Assembly (NCBI RefSeq): GCF_028368935.1
Contig: NZ_JAQNDK010000002.1
Location: 2,046,001 to 2,110,000 of the forward strand
Direction of reading: 5' to 3'
DNA from: Sorangium aterium
Lineage (GTDB): Bacteria; Myxococcota_A; Polyangia; Polyangiales; Polyangiaceae
Length of the DNA: 64,000 bases
Below the pieces are notes generated by a model, which searched no databases, had not been told where the DNA came from, and worked only from the letters and a program-made list of their open reading frames with translations. Shown piece by piece: positions 26,615 through 35,473 of the stretch. The stretch's first letter is position 1; the number at the start of each line of letters is the position of its first letter. A program made the position numbers and the translations under genes.

Positions 26615-27702
26615 GGGCGCGCAAGCGCGGCGAGGCGGCGCCCCGGGCGGGCGACGCCGCGGTCAAGGCCGCGCCCCGGGCGGGCGGCGCCGCGGTCAAG
26701 GCGGCGCCCCGGGCGGGCGACGCCGCGGTCAAGGCCGCGCCCCGGGCGGGTGACGCCGCGGTCAAGGCCGCGCCCCGGGCGGGCGACGCCGCGGTCAAGG
26801 CCGCGCCCCGGGCGGGCGACGCCGCGGTCAAGGCCGCGCCCCGGCGGACGGACGCCGCGCGGGGCGCCGCGGTCCAGGCGGCGCTCGACGGGGTGCGCGC
26901 GCGGTGCGCCGTCGAGGAGCGCCGCGCGCGAGACCCGGTCTCCTTCGTCCATCGCTACACGGACCCGGCCGATCAGGAACTCGTGGCGCTCATCGCCGCG
27001 TCGCTCGCCTTCGGCAACGTGAAGGCGCTCTACGCCAAGATCGGCGAGGCGCTCGACCGCCTCGGGCCGGAGATCGCCCTCACCGCCGACGACGCCCGCG
27101 CCGTCTCGGCGCGGCTGCGCGGCTTCCGGCACCGGATCTACCGCGATCGCGACCTCGCCGGGCTGATCGTCGGCGCCCGGCGGGTGCAGCGGGCCTCGGG
27201 CTCGCTCGGCGCCGCCTTTGCGGCCGAGCTCTCGCGCACCCGCGACCTGCGCCAGGCCCTCGGGGCGTGGGTGCGGGCGATCCGACGTGCCGGCGGCCTC
27301 GACCGGCGTCCGGACGACCGCGGAGCAGCGCACATCCTCCCCGATCCCGAGAAGGGCAGCGCCGCCAAGCGGCTGATGCTCCTGCTGCGGTGGATGATCC
27401 GCCCCGCCGACGGCGTGGACCTCGGCCTGTGGCCGGTGCCCCCGTCGGCCCTCCTCATCCCGGTCGACACGCACATCGAGAAGCTCGGCTACAACATCGG
27501 GCTCACCGATCGCAGGGGCGCCACCTGGAAGACGGCAGAGGAGATCACCGCGGCCCTCCGCGGCTTCGATCCGGCCGATCCGGTCAAGTACGACTTCGCC
27601 CTCTGCCACCTCGGCATGCTCCAGCAATGCCCGTCGCGGCGCGATCCGGTCCGCTGCGAGGGGTGCGGCGTGAAGCCGGTCTGCCGTCACTGGGACGAGT
27701 GA
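26611..27702 (+). CDS. TIGR02757 (DUF2400) family protein with repetitive N-terminus
   Basis: 363 residues from GTG 26611, overlapping the kinase stop (GTGA). Residues about 10-78 are six copies of an 11-residue unit (APRAGDAAVKA) encoded by a 33-bp tandem repeat; this basic, Ala-rich tail is not part of the family. From about 85 the family core starts: FVHRYTDPADQELVALIAASLAFGNVKALYAKI, GLWPVPPSALLIPVDTHIEKLGYNIG, KYDFALCHLGMLQQCP, then CEGCGVKPVCRHW at the end. The Cys cluster (QCP...CEGCGVKPVC) resembles the iron-sulfur loop of HhH-GPD glycosylases, with which the family shares fold features (established as a resemblance, not proven for this protein). Biochemical function is unknown. Confidence 0.85.
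   Translation: MRARKRGEAAPRAGDAAVKAAPRAGGAAVKAAPRAGDAAVKAAPRAGDAAVKAAPRAGDAAVKAAPRAGDAAVKAAPRRTDAARGAAVQAALDGVRARCAVEERRARDPVSFVHRYTDPADQELVALIAASLAFGNVKALYAKIGEALDRLGPEIALTADDARAVSARLRGFRHRIYRDRDLAGLIVGARRVQRASGSLGAAFAAELSRTRDLRQALGAWVRAIRRAGGLDRRPDDRGAAHILPDPEKGSAAKRLMLLLRWMIRPADGVDLGLWPVPPSALLIPVDTHIEKLGYNIGLTDRRGATWKTAEEITAALRGFDPADPVKYDFALCHLGMLQQCPSRRDPVRCEGCGVKPVCRHWDE
26638..26835 (+). repeat. Six tandem 33-bp repeats
   Basis: Six nearly identical copies beginning GCGCCCCGGGCGGG, followed by a 9-nt partial copy. Copies differ by single bases (for example GGCGGCGCC versus GGCGACGCC). They keep the reading frame and code the Ala-rich N-terminal tail of the TIGR02757-type protein. Likely a minisatellite with copy-number variation. 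Confidence 0.97.
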
Positions 27703-27801
27703 GCACGCCCTGTACGTCGGATTTCCGTCCGGAACAGTTACTTGCCTGATCAGTTCGAGAGCGTGAGGTCCTTCGAATTTGAATCAGATTGCAACCGTGA
27801 T

Positions 27802-27944
27802 TTGCAAGGATGCAATAGTGACTGGTTATCGTTGGTGTAAGTGTTCGAAATTCTAATCTGGATGGGGCGGCACAGAGCCTGCAAAATGGTGGGCGAGCGC
27901 CGTCGCGGAGACCTTCCCCCCCCAGGTCCGCGAGGCGCTTTTTT
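27802..27944 (+). ncRNA. Candidate small RNA with C8-loop terminator (copy B)
   Basis: About 100 nt after the preceding stop begins an AT-rich block, unlike its surroundings, with the same 8-mer TTTGCAAG (27801-27808) found in copy A. It ends in a strong plus-strand terminator. An ATTGCA/TGCAAT stem (27788-27815) is possible. The block may be an independent RNA or only the 3' UTR of the upstream gene, which runs on the same strand, so support is weaker than for copy A. Confidence 0.4.
27896..27944 (+). terminator. Rho-independent terminator with C8 loop (B)
   Basis: AGCGCC (27896-27901)/GGCGCT (27934-27939), TCGCG (27903-27907)/CGCGA (27929-27933) and GACCT (27910-27914)/AGGTC (27924-27928) stack into one hairpin with small bulges. 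The loop is T plus eight C and a T-run follows to 27944. It could serve the TIGR02757-type gene or the candidate RNA. Confidence 0.85.
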
Positions 27945-27989
27945 CATTTTGTCCCCGGCAGGCGCATGAGCGCGGCCGTTCGGCAGACA

Positions 27990-28055
27990 GCACGGCAAGA
28001 AGAGCGCCGCAACGGAGCCCCCCCGAGCTCTGCTGCGACGTTCTTCTTGCCGTGC
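27990..28055. repeat. Long hairpin with 14-bp outer stem and C-rich loop
   Basis: GCACGGCAAGAAGA (27990-28003) is perfectly inverted at 28042-28055. Inside, CGCAACGGAGC pairs with GCTCTGCTGCG except one mismatch and one wobble, leaving a CCCCCCGA loop on the plus strand. No T-run follows. The rest of 28056-28510 holds no gene I can support. Confidence 0.7.
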
Positions 28056-28510
28056 CCCCTTTCCGGGGTGCTTACGGAACCCTTGCCAGCTCTCTCCTCG
28101 CCCTCGTGTATTGCGATCCGCATGCCACGTTCCGGGCTGGTAGATCTGGAACCTTTGTGCACGCCTGTGCTGGAGCTCTCGATCTCGCGCCGCGGTAGGC
28201 CTGGGCACATGGTCATGTCCCTGCGAGACGCGAATCCCAGGGAAAACGAGCCGTTGCCAACGTGCGTTTCCGCCAGGGGCAGTCGCCCCGCGCGCAGTCG
28301 GGTGGAGTCGATTCCGGAGCGCTGTGTGACTTTTTCGCGCGCGCAGGAGATGATCGTGAAACGTGCTGTTCCCATCGATTCATGATCATCCAGAGGAGCG
28401 AACAGGTGAGCGGCCTCGACGAGCGGCTGGTCTGTATTCCGTCCATCTTGGTGAAAAGAATGTCGAGGTTGCTCGCATGCGGAAGCAGCGCCAGCAGGTA
28501 GATTGACCGT

Positions 28511-29704
28511 ATGGTCTGGACATTCGGGGCAACCCTCCTGGTGGCGCTGGCGCTCACGGTGCTGGCGGCGATCGGGCTCTGGGCACACCTCCTTTACTGG
28601 GTCAAGCGGCTGACCCTGCCGCTCGAGTACAGCGTGGAAGAGGTCCTGCGGACCGAGGATGGCGCGCCCATCGAGATCCGCCGCGTCCCACGCCCGGACG
28701 GCGTGGAGGCGCAGCCGGACCTGCCGCCGATCCTGCTGGTCCACGGGATCGCCGCGAACCATAGAAACCAGGACATCCACCCCGATTACTCGCTGGCTCG
28801 CCACCTCGCCACGCTCGGACGCGACGTGTGGTTGTTGACGTTGCGCAGCGGCCGCCTCCTCACCCGCGCCGAGCGCCGCAGCGTCCGGTTCTCCGCCATG
28901 GTCCGGTACGATCTTCCCTGCGCCATCGAGGCGATCCTGGAGCGCACCGGCGCCCGTTCCCTGGATTATGTCGGCTTCTCCATGGGGGGCATGCTCCTCT
29001 ATGCCGCGCTCGGCCGGAGCGTCCCCGGCGATCGGGTCCGCCGCGTCGTCATCGTCGGCTCGCCTGGCCGGCTCACCACGCCGGTGCGCATCATGCGCTT
29101 CCTGCCGGGCCGGCTGCTGCCGGGCGTCCCGCTCCGCCTCATGGCACGCAGCTTCGCGTTCGCGTCGGAGTGGCTGCCGACGCCCATCCATCACGCGGTG
29201 GCCAACCCGCGCAACGTGCCTCCCGGCGTCACGCGGCTCGCGCTCGTCAACTGCATCGAAGACATCCCTGCTGCGCTGAACGCCGATTTCGCCGCCTGGA
29301 TGGCGAGCGACGGGGAGATCCGCGTGGACGGCGAGAGGGTCCTGGACGGCCTCGCCTCGGTCGCGGCGCCGGCCCTGTTCATCGCGGGCAGCGCCGACAG
29401 GATCGCCCCCGCCACGGCGGTGCGCGCGGCCTTCGACGCATGGGGGCGCGATCGCCCGGAGACGCCGAAGCGCTTTCTCGTGCTAGGGCGCGACTTCGGA
29501 GCGCGGGAAGATTACGGTCACGGCGATCTGGCCGTCGGCGCCTATACGGGCGTCGAGCTCTTCGAGCCGATCGCTCGTTTCCTCGGTCCCCAGGCCGAAG
29601 ACGCGTCGGGGCCCGAGACGGGCGCCGTGGCGCTGGAGGCCATCCAGGCGCGTCAGCCGACATCCGACGAGACCGCGCCGGTGCCGGACTTCCCGGCCGC
29701 CTGA
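28511..29704 (+). CDS. Membrane-anchored alpha/beta hydrolase
   Basis: 397 residues. N-terminal membrane segment (FGATLLVALALTVLAAIGLWAHLLYWV) then an alpha/beta-hydrolase domain: PPILLVHGIAANHRN (oxyanion HG), VGFSMGGMLLYAAL with nucleophile Ser157, ALFIAGSADRIAPA (Asp), YGHGDLAVG (His). The layout recalls PHA-synthase-like and lipase-like hydrolases such as lysosomal-acid-lipase relatives. A C-terminal low-complexity tail follows about residue 365. The ATG at 28511 is preceded by a weak site (GGTAGATTGACC). Substrate is unknown. Confidence 0.82.
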   Translation: MVWTFGATLLVALALTVLAAIGLWAHLLYWVKRLTLPLEYSVEEVLRTEDGAPIEIRRVPRPDGVEAQPDLPPILLVHGIAANHRNQDIHPDYSLARHLATLGRDVWLLTLRSGRLLTRAERRSVRFSAMVRYDLPCAIEAILERTGARSLDYVGFSMGGMLLYAALGRSVPGDRVRRVVIVGSPGRLTTPVRIMRFLPGRLLPGVPLRLMARSFAFASEWLPTPIHHAVANPRNVPPGVTRLALVNCIEDIPAALNADFAAWMASDGEIRVDGERVLDGLASVAAPALFIAGSADRIAPATAVRAAFDAWGRDRPETPKRFLVLGRDFGAREDYGHGDLAVGAYTGVELFEPIARFLGPQAEDASGPETGAVALEAIQARQPTSDETAPVPDFPAA

Positions 29705-29711
29705 CGGCCGA

Positions 29712-29741
29712 TTGCAGAGCGAAAGCGAAGAGGCGTATCCT
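29712..29741 (+). promoter_or_regulatory. Promoter of the first Cys-rich lipoprotein
   Basis: TTGCAG (29712-29717), spacer 18, TATCCT (29736-29741) preceded by GCG. The same arrangement occurs before the paralogous gene at 32867-32896 and at nearly the same distance from the start codon, which supports it. Confidence 0.55.
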
Positions 29742-29797
29742 CGACGCCGGATCTCTCGGAGCCACGCGGTGGCCGGCCTGTCCGCCGAAGGATGTTC

Positions 29798-32725
29798 ATG
29801 AGTCACCCCGGATTGCGCGCCAGGTTCGAGCCGTCGTCGATGGCGCTCTGGCTGACGGTCGCGGCCCTCCTCGCCCACGCCGCGTCCTGCGCGGGGGACT
29901 CGTCCGACGGGCCGTGTGATGACGGCCTCACGCTGTGCGGCGGAGCGTGCCTCGACACGCAGGTCGATCCGGACCACTGCGGCGGCTGCGACGGCGCTTG
30001 CGCGAGCGGGAAGCGGTGCGAGGCGGGCGTGTGCGTCGGCGGGGCGGGGGGCGTGGACGGGGTGGACGGGGCGGGGGGCGTGGACGCCTCCTCGACGGGC
30101 GGCGCGGGCGGCGCGCTGTGCGCCCCCGGCCTCGTGGCGTGCAGCGGCGGCTGCGTCGACCTCGAGACAGACCCCGCCCATTGCGGGGGCTGCGGCCAGG
30201 AATGCGCCGCCGAACAGCGGTGCGAGGGCGGCGCCTGCCGCTGCGCCTCCGGCCTCACCGAGTGCGGCGGCGGCTGCGTGGACGTGGAGAGCGATCCGCT
30301 GCATTGCGGGAGCTGCGAGGCCCGCTGCCCCCTCCACGAGACGTGTGTGGAGGGGGCGTGCCTCTGCGATGAGCGCTTCGCGGTCTGCGGCGGCAGGTGC
30401 GTCGATCTGGCCGTCGACCCGGCGCATTGCGGCGCGTGCGGCGCGGCGTGCGCCCCGGGGCTGCTCTGCCAGGGGGGCGCGTGCGCCTGCGCCGTAGGCG
30501 ACTACGAGGACATCGGCTCGACGGTCCCGCAGCGCCTGACAGGCACCACGGTCGGCGCGGAGACCTATTTCTCGCTCGCCTGCATGGCCGCCGGCTCGAC
30601 CGAGTTCGTCTACAGGTTCACGGCGGAGGAGGCCGGCAGGTACAAGTTCGACACCGCCGGATCGAGCTACGACACCGCCATCGGCGTCCTGGACTTCGAT
30701 GCCTGCGAGGAGCTCGCGTGCAATGACGATCGCGGGGGAGCCGCGACCGGCAGCGCCTCGGTGGCCCTCGAGGGAGGGCAGAGCGTCCTCCTCGTCGTCT
30801 CGGGCTACGACGGCGCGCAAGGCGACTTCGCCCTTCACGTCGACCGCGTGGCGCCGCCGGCGTGCCCGCTCGACAGCATCGCGACGGCTCTCCCGCAGAC
30901 GATCACCGGGGACACCTGGGGGCTCGGCGACGCCGTCTCGACCCGCTGCGGTTCAATCGACACCCCCGACGCGAGCTACAGCTTCACCGCGCCGCGCGCT
31001 GGCAGGTACATCTTCGACACGTCCGGCTCCACGTTCGATACCGTCCTCGAGCTGCGCAAGGGGTCCTGCTCAGGGACGCTGATCTCTTGCAACGACAACG
31101 CCATGGAAGCCGAGACGTCGCGCATCGTCGTGAACCTCGCCGAGGGCCAGACGGTGGTCGCGGTCGTCGACGGCATCGACGGCGGATCCGGGCGATTCAC
31201 GCTCAACGTCAGCGAGTACGTGCCGCCTCCATGTCCGGAGTTCACGCTCGGCGCCACGTTTCCTCAGACGGTGACGGGCACCACCGATGTTCCGGATCGC
31301 GTGAGCATCCTCCCGTCGCCCTGCACGAGCGACAGCGGCCCCGAGGTCACCTATGGGTTCACCGCGCCGGCGACCGCGCTCTATACCTTCGACACCTTCG
31401 GCTCCTCCTTCGACACGATCCTGCACGTCCACGAGGGGACATGCAGCGGCGAGAGCGTCGCGTGCAACGACGACACCGCTGGCCGGCAATCGCAGGTGAA
31501 GAGGGTGCTCCGCGAGGGAGAGACCGTCGCCGTCGTCGTGGACGGCTACGCCGCAGTCGCCTCCGGCGCCTTCAAGCTCAACGTGAGCCAGACCTTCGTC
31601 CCTCCGTGCCCGATGCTCGATCTCGGGTCGACGGTGCCTCAGACGGTGACAGGGACCACCGCGGATGCGGCCGACGTCCTGCGCCCGAGCTGCGGCAGCG
31701 GCGGCGCCGGCGAGGTGACCTACAGCTTCACCGCGCCCGCGGCCGGCACCTACGTCGTCGATACGTTCGGATCGAGCCTCGACACCGTCCTCTCCGTCCT
31801 CGACGGCAGCTGCTCCGGGGCCGTGCTCGCGTGCAACGACGACGCGGCGGGAAGTGAGCAGTCGCGGATGACGCTGGAGCTCGCCGAGGGGCAGACGATC
31901 GTCCTCCTGGTCGACGGCAGCGCCGCGGGCGCATCGGGCGATTTCACGCTCAACATTGCGCGGTTCTCGGGCGGCGGCACCTGCTCGACGGCGATCGATC
32001 TCGGCTCCGTCACCCCGCAGGTCGTGACGGGGAGCACCGAGGAGCGGCCCGAGTCCGTTCGCCCGAGCTGCGGCTTCTCGAATGCTCCGGACATGATCTA
32101 CCGCTTCACCGCGCCGGTGGCTGGGCTCTACATCTTCGATACGTTCGGATCGAGCTTCGACACCCTGCTCCAGATCTTGAAGGACAGCTGCACGGGGACG
32201 TCGCTCGGGTGCAACGACAACACGGACGGTCAGCAGTCGCGTGTCGCCCTCAGCCTGGCCGCCGGTCAAACCGTCCTCGCCGTGGTCGACGGCAGCGCCA
32301 CGAGCTCCGGCGACTACGTGCTCCAGGTGGACCGGTTCACCGGCCCGGGGACCTGCGCGACGGCCATCAACCTCGGATCGCCGCTGTCCGTCACCAGGAC
32401 CGGCACCACGCGCGGCCAACCCGACGCGGTGAGGCCGAAATGCGTGTCCGCAGCGCTCGTGTCCTCTCCGGAGGCGGTGTTCACCTACACCGCCCCGATC
32501 CGCGGCACCTATGTCATCGACACGGCCGGCTCGTCGTTCAACACCGTCCTTCACGTCCACACGGGTGGCTGCGGCGGCACCGAGCAACAATGCAACTACG
32601 ATCCGAGCGGCACACGAGCGTCGAAGGTGCAGATCGATCTCGCCCCCAATCAGACCATCACCGTGGTCGTCGATGGGTATAATGGAGCGTCTGGCGACTT
32701 CACGCTGAAGATCTCCAAGCTCTGA
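29798..32725 (+). CDS. Cys-rich lipoprotein with six beta-sandwich (PPC-like) repeats
   Basis: 975 residues from ATG 29798, which has GAAGG at a proper distance; ATG 29792 is possible. Lipobox HAASC (Cys31). Residues about 40-230 hold four Cys-rich units of the form C.GGxCVDxxxDPxHCGxCxxxC, a pattern common in myxobacterial surface proteins. Then six repeats of about 115 residues follow (YxFTAPxAGxYxFDTxGSSFDTxLxVxxGxCxGxxLxCNDDxxGxxSxVxLxLxxGQTVxVVVDGxxGxSGxFTLNV), which resemble bacterial pre-peptidase C-terminal (PPC) domains. Acidic CNDD turns could bind calcium. No enzyme domain is visible, so an adhesin or structural surface role is inferred. Confidence 0.82.
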   Translation: MSHPGLRARFEPSSMALWLTVAALLAHAASCAGDSSDGPCDDGLTLCGGACLDTQVDPDHCGGCDGACASGKRCEAGVCVGGAGGVDGVDGAGGVDASSTGGAGGALCAPGLVACSGGCVDLETDPAHCGGCGQECAAEQRCEGGACRCASGLTECGGGCVDVESDPLHCGSCEARCPLHETCVEGACLCDERFAVCGGRCVDLAVDPAHCGACGAACAPGLLCQGGACACAVGDYEDIGSTVPQRLTGTTVGAETYFSLACMAAGSTEFVYRFTAEEAGRYKFDTAGSSYDTAIGVLDFDACEELACNDDRGGAATGSASVALEGGQSVLLVVSGYDGAQGDFALHVDRVAPPACPLDSIATALPQTITGDTWGLGDAVSTRCGSIDTPDASYSFTAPRAGRYIFDTSGSTFDTVLELRKGSCSGTLISCNDNAMEAETSRIVVNLAEGQTVVAVVDGIDGGSGRFTLNVSEYVPPPCPEFTLGATFPQTVTGTTDVPDRVSILPSPCTSDSGPEVTYGFTAPATALYTFDTFGSSFDTILHVHEGTCSGESVACNDDTAGRQSQVKRVLREGETVAVVVDGYAAVASGAFKLNVSQTFVPPCPMLDLGSTVPQTVTGTTADAADVLRPSCGSGGAGEVTYSFTAPAAGTYVVDTFGSSLDTVLSVLDGSCSGAVLACNDDAAGSEQSRMTLELAEGQTIVLLVDGSAAGASGDFTLNIARFSGGGTCSTAIDLGSVTPQVVTGSTEERPESVRPSCGFSNAPDMIYRFTAPVAGLYIFDTFGSSFDTLLQILKDSCTGTSLGCNDNTDGQQSRVALSLAAGQTVLAVVDGSATSSGDYVLQVDRFTGPGTCATAINLGSPLSVTRTGTTRGQPDAVRPKCVSAALVSSPEAVFTYTAPIRGTYVIDTAGSSFNTVLHVHTGGCGGTEQQCNYDPSGTRASKVQIDLAPNQTITVVVDGYNGASGDFTLKISKL

Positions 32726-32866
32726 GTCAGCGCCGCATGTGCCCTGGAGCCGGCCTGACGACGGCGTCCGTCGCGTCGAGCTGGCGAGGGCGCCTCTCCC
32801 CGGCGCGGCGAGCGCGGTCCGGGCCGCGGATCGGCCTGCGCGCAGCCGGCCGAGCGCCCCCGCCGG

Positions 32867-32896
32867 TTGCGGATGCGTCGGCCGCAGGCGTATCCT
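32867..32896 (+). promoter_or_regulatory. Promoter of the second Cys-rich lipoprotein
   Basis: TTGCGG (32867-32872), spacer 18, TATCCT (32891-32896) preceded by GCG, 58 nt before ATG 32954. Matches the promoter of the upstream paralogue in hexamers, spacer and distance. Confidence 0.55.
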
Positions 32897-32947
32897 GGCG
32901 CGCGCCTCGTTATCCGCTCGCCTCGAACGGCAAGGCACCCCCCAAGG

Positions 32948-35473
32948 ATGGCTATGAACCGATCCGGATTGCGCCCCAGGTCCGCCCTGTCGTCCGCCGC
33001 GCTGCTCCTGGCCGCGGGGGTTGTCCTCGCGGCGTCCTGCGCCGAGAGCCCCGAGGCGTCGGGCGAGTGCGCCGACGGGCTGTCGCGGTGCAATGGCGAG
33101 TGCGTCGAGCTCCAGGCGAACGCCGAGCACTGCGGCGCGTGCGGCGACGCCTGCGAAGAGGGGCAGCGCTGCGTGGAGGGGCGCTGCGGCGAGGGCGGCG
33201 GCGGCGAGGGCGGCGGCGATATAGGATCCGGCGTCGGGGGCGGAGAGGGGTGCCGAGAGGGCCAGACCGACTGCTCGGGCAGGTGCGTGAACGTCGAGAT
33301 CGACCCGCGGAACTGCGGCGATTGCGACGTCGCGTGCGCGGAGGGGCGCGTCTGCGCGGACGGCTCCTGCGCCTGCGCGGGCGACCTCACCGAGTGCGAC
33401 GGCGCCTGCGTGGATGTGCGGAGCGACAGGCTCAACTGCGGCGAGTGCGGATCCAGCTGCGCGCCTGCGCAGCAGTGCGTCGACGGCGCTTGCACCTGCC
33501 CCGACGGTCTCGCGGACTGTGGCGGCTCGTGCGCCGATCTGCAGACGAGCCCGTTCCACTGCGGCGATTGCGGCGTCGCGTGCGAGCGAGGGGCGCTCTG
33601 CCAGGCAGGCGCCTGCACCTGCGTCCTCGGCACGTATGACGAGCTCAGCGACACGTTCCCGCAGACGGTCACGGGGACCACCATCAGCGGCGAGACGAAC
33701 TACGATCTCGCGTGCGTGGCCGCCGGTTCGTCGGAGCGGGTCTATCGCTTCACGCCGTCCGAGGCGGGGACATACACGCTGGACACCGTCGGGTCCGCCT
33801 TCGATACGGCCATCGGGGTGCTGGGAGCGACCACCTGCGCTCAGCTCGCCTGCAACGATGACCTCGCCCCCGGGGTCGGCCAATCGCGGGTCCGCGCGGT
33901 CCTCGAGGCGGGCCAGCCGGTCCTCGTCGTCGTGACCGGCTTCGACGGAGGGGAAGGCGATTTCACGCTCAACATGGCGAAATCCGCGCCGCCGAAGTGC
34001 CCTGGGTGGACGATCGACGCTGCGCTCCCGACGACCGTCACCGGCAACACCGAGCACCTCGGCGACGCGATCAGGCCGAGGTGCGGAGCTGCGGACAGCC
34101 CCGACGCGAGCTATGCCTTCACGGCGCCGGCGGCCGGGAAGTATGTATTCGATACCTTCGGCTCCGGGTTCAATACGATCCTGGAGCTGCACGATGGCGC
34201 GTGTGATGGCGACGTGCTCACCTGCTCCGACGACTCGGGAGGAGGGTCGCAGTCGCGCGCGACGGTGGAGCTCAGCGCCGGCCAGAAGGTCGTGGCGGTC
34301 ATCGACGGCTTCGAGGGCGCGCGTGGGCCCTATACGCTGAACGTCGCCGCGTGGGCTCCGCCCGCGTGCCCCATGGCGGATCTCGGCTCCACCTACCCGC
34401 AGACGGTCACGGGTCACACGTCAGGCCTCGACGGGGTCCTCCAGCCGGCCTGCTCCATGAGCGATTCCCCCGAGGTCAGCTACAGCTTCACGGCGCCCAT
34501 CGCCGGCCGGTATACATTCGATACGCTCGGCTCGACCTTCAACACGGTGCTCCACGTTCACGACGGCAGCTGCACGGGCGCCTCGCTGGGGTGCAACGAC
34601 GACGCGGAGGGCTCGTACCAGTCGCAGGTGTCCACGCCCCTCGCGCAGGGGCAGACGGCGGTTGTGGTCGTGGACGGCGCGAGCGGGAAGCACGGCGCGT
34701 ACACGCTCAACGTGAGCGGCTCCCCGGCCCCTCCGTGCCCGGCGAACGCGCTGGAGCCGGTCGTCCCGCAGACCGTGAGGGGGACGACCTTGGATCGCAG
34801 CGACTTCGCGGCCGCGCCGTGCGGCAAGGTCGGCGGGGCCGAGGTGGCTTACGGCTTCACGGCGCCGTCCGACGGATTGTATGTCTTCGATACGTTCGGA
34901 TCGAGCTTTGACACGCTCGTCCACGTGCACGCCGGCACCTGCGGCGGGGAGGTGCTCGGCTGCAACGACAACACCACGGGCCTCCAGTCGCGGGTCGTGG
35001 TGCCGCTCGTCGCGGGGCAGGAGACCGTCGTCGTGGTGGATGGCTCCGGGCCGGCGGCCACGGGCGCGTTCACGCTCAACATCGGCCTGTTCGAGGGCGA
35101 CGGCACCTGCGAGACCCCCATCGACCTCGGCTCGACGGTCCCGCGGACGGAGATGGGCTCCACCCTGCACCAGCCGAACTCGGGCACGCCGAGCTGCACC
35201 ATGTCGAGCGGCAATGACAGGGTCTATCGCTTCACCGCGCCGGCGGACGGGACCTACGTCATCGACACGCTGTCGTCGACGTTCGACACCGTCCTTCACG
35301 TGCACGACGGCGATAGCTGCGCCGGCCGCGAGCTCGCCTGCAACGACAACACGAACGGGGTCACCTCGCGCGTGACCGTGCCCCTCACCGCGGGGCAGGT
35401 GATCACGATCATCGGCGACAGCAGGCCCTCCTCCTCCGGCACCCTCACCCTCAACATCGCCAAGCTTCCTTGA
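32948..35473 (+). CDS. Cys-rich lipoprotein with five PPC-like repeats, paralogue of the preceding gene
   Basis: 841 residues from ATG 32948 (ATG 32954 equally possible, after AAGGATGG). Signal ends VVLAASC (Cys31). Four Cys-rich units cover about 40-225, split by a Gly/Glu-rich linker (GEGGGGEGGGDIGSG), followed by five PPC-like repeats of about 115 residues, for example VYRFTPSEAGTYTLDTVGSAFDTAIG and CNDDAEG. It has one repeat fewer than its upstream paralogue. The start region (codons for SGLRPRS versus PGLRARF) and the promoter are also alike, so the pair arose by tandem duplication of a complete unit. Confidence 0.82.
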   Translation: MAMNRSGLRPRSALSSAALLLAAGVVLAASCAESPEASGECADGLSRCNGECVELQANAEHCGACGDACEEGQRCVEGRCGEGGGGEGGGDIGSGVGGGEGCREGQTDCSGRCVNVEIDPRNCGDCDVACAEGRVCADGSCACAGDLTECDGACVDVRSDRLNCGECGSSCAPAQQCVDGACTCPDGLADCGGSCADLQTSPFHCGDCGVACERGALCQAGACTCVLGTYDELSDTFPQTVTGTTISGETNYDLACVAAGSSERVYRFTPSEAGTYTLDTVGSAFDTAIGVLGATTCAQLACNDDLAPGVGQSRVRAVLEAGQPVLVVVTGFDGGEGDFTLNMAKSAPPKCPGWTIDAALPTTVTGNTEHLGDAIRPRCGAADSPDASYAFTAPAAGKYVFDTFGSGFNTILELHDGACDGDVLTCSDDSGGGSQSRATVELSAGQKVVAVIDGFEGARGPYTLNVAAWAPPACPMADLGSTYPQTVTGHTSGLDGVLQPACSMSDSPEVSYSFTAPIAGRYTFDTLGSTFNTVLHVHDGSCTGASLGCNDDAEGSYQSQVSTPLAQGQTAVVVVDGASGKHGAYTLNVSGSPAPPCPANALEPVVPQTVRGTTLDRSDFAAAPCGKVGGAEVAYGFTAPSDGLYVFDTFGSSFDTLVHVHAGTCGGEVLGCNDNTTGLQSRVVVPLVAGQETVVVVDGSGPAATGAFTLNIGLFEGDGTCETPIDLGSTVPRTEMGSTLHQPNSGTPSCTMSSGNDRVYRFTAPADGTYVIDTLSSTFDTVLHVHDGDSCAGRELACNDNTNGVTSRVTVPLTAGQVITIIGDSRPSSSGTLTLNIAKLP

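Noticed and set aside
26638-26835. CRISPR-like regular repeats
   Set aside because: The 33-bp units are directly adjacent without spacers and keep a reading frame, so this is a coding minisatellite.
27750-27862. Long-range stem between the two TTCGAA-containing segments in candidate RNA B
   Set aside because: The complementary pieces are in the wrong order to nest, so no single extended helix can form.
27966-28385. Possible 139-codon gene after the C8-loop terminator
   Set aside because: No ribosome site, poor codon pattern, and it overlaps the 66-nt hairpin; no recognisable product.
31070-34417. Long minus-strand frame across both Cys-rich lipoproteins
   Set aside because: It spans a promoter and two real genes and mirrors their repeats; no motif or ribosome site.
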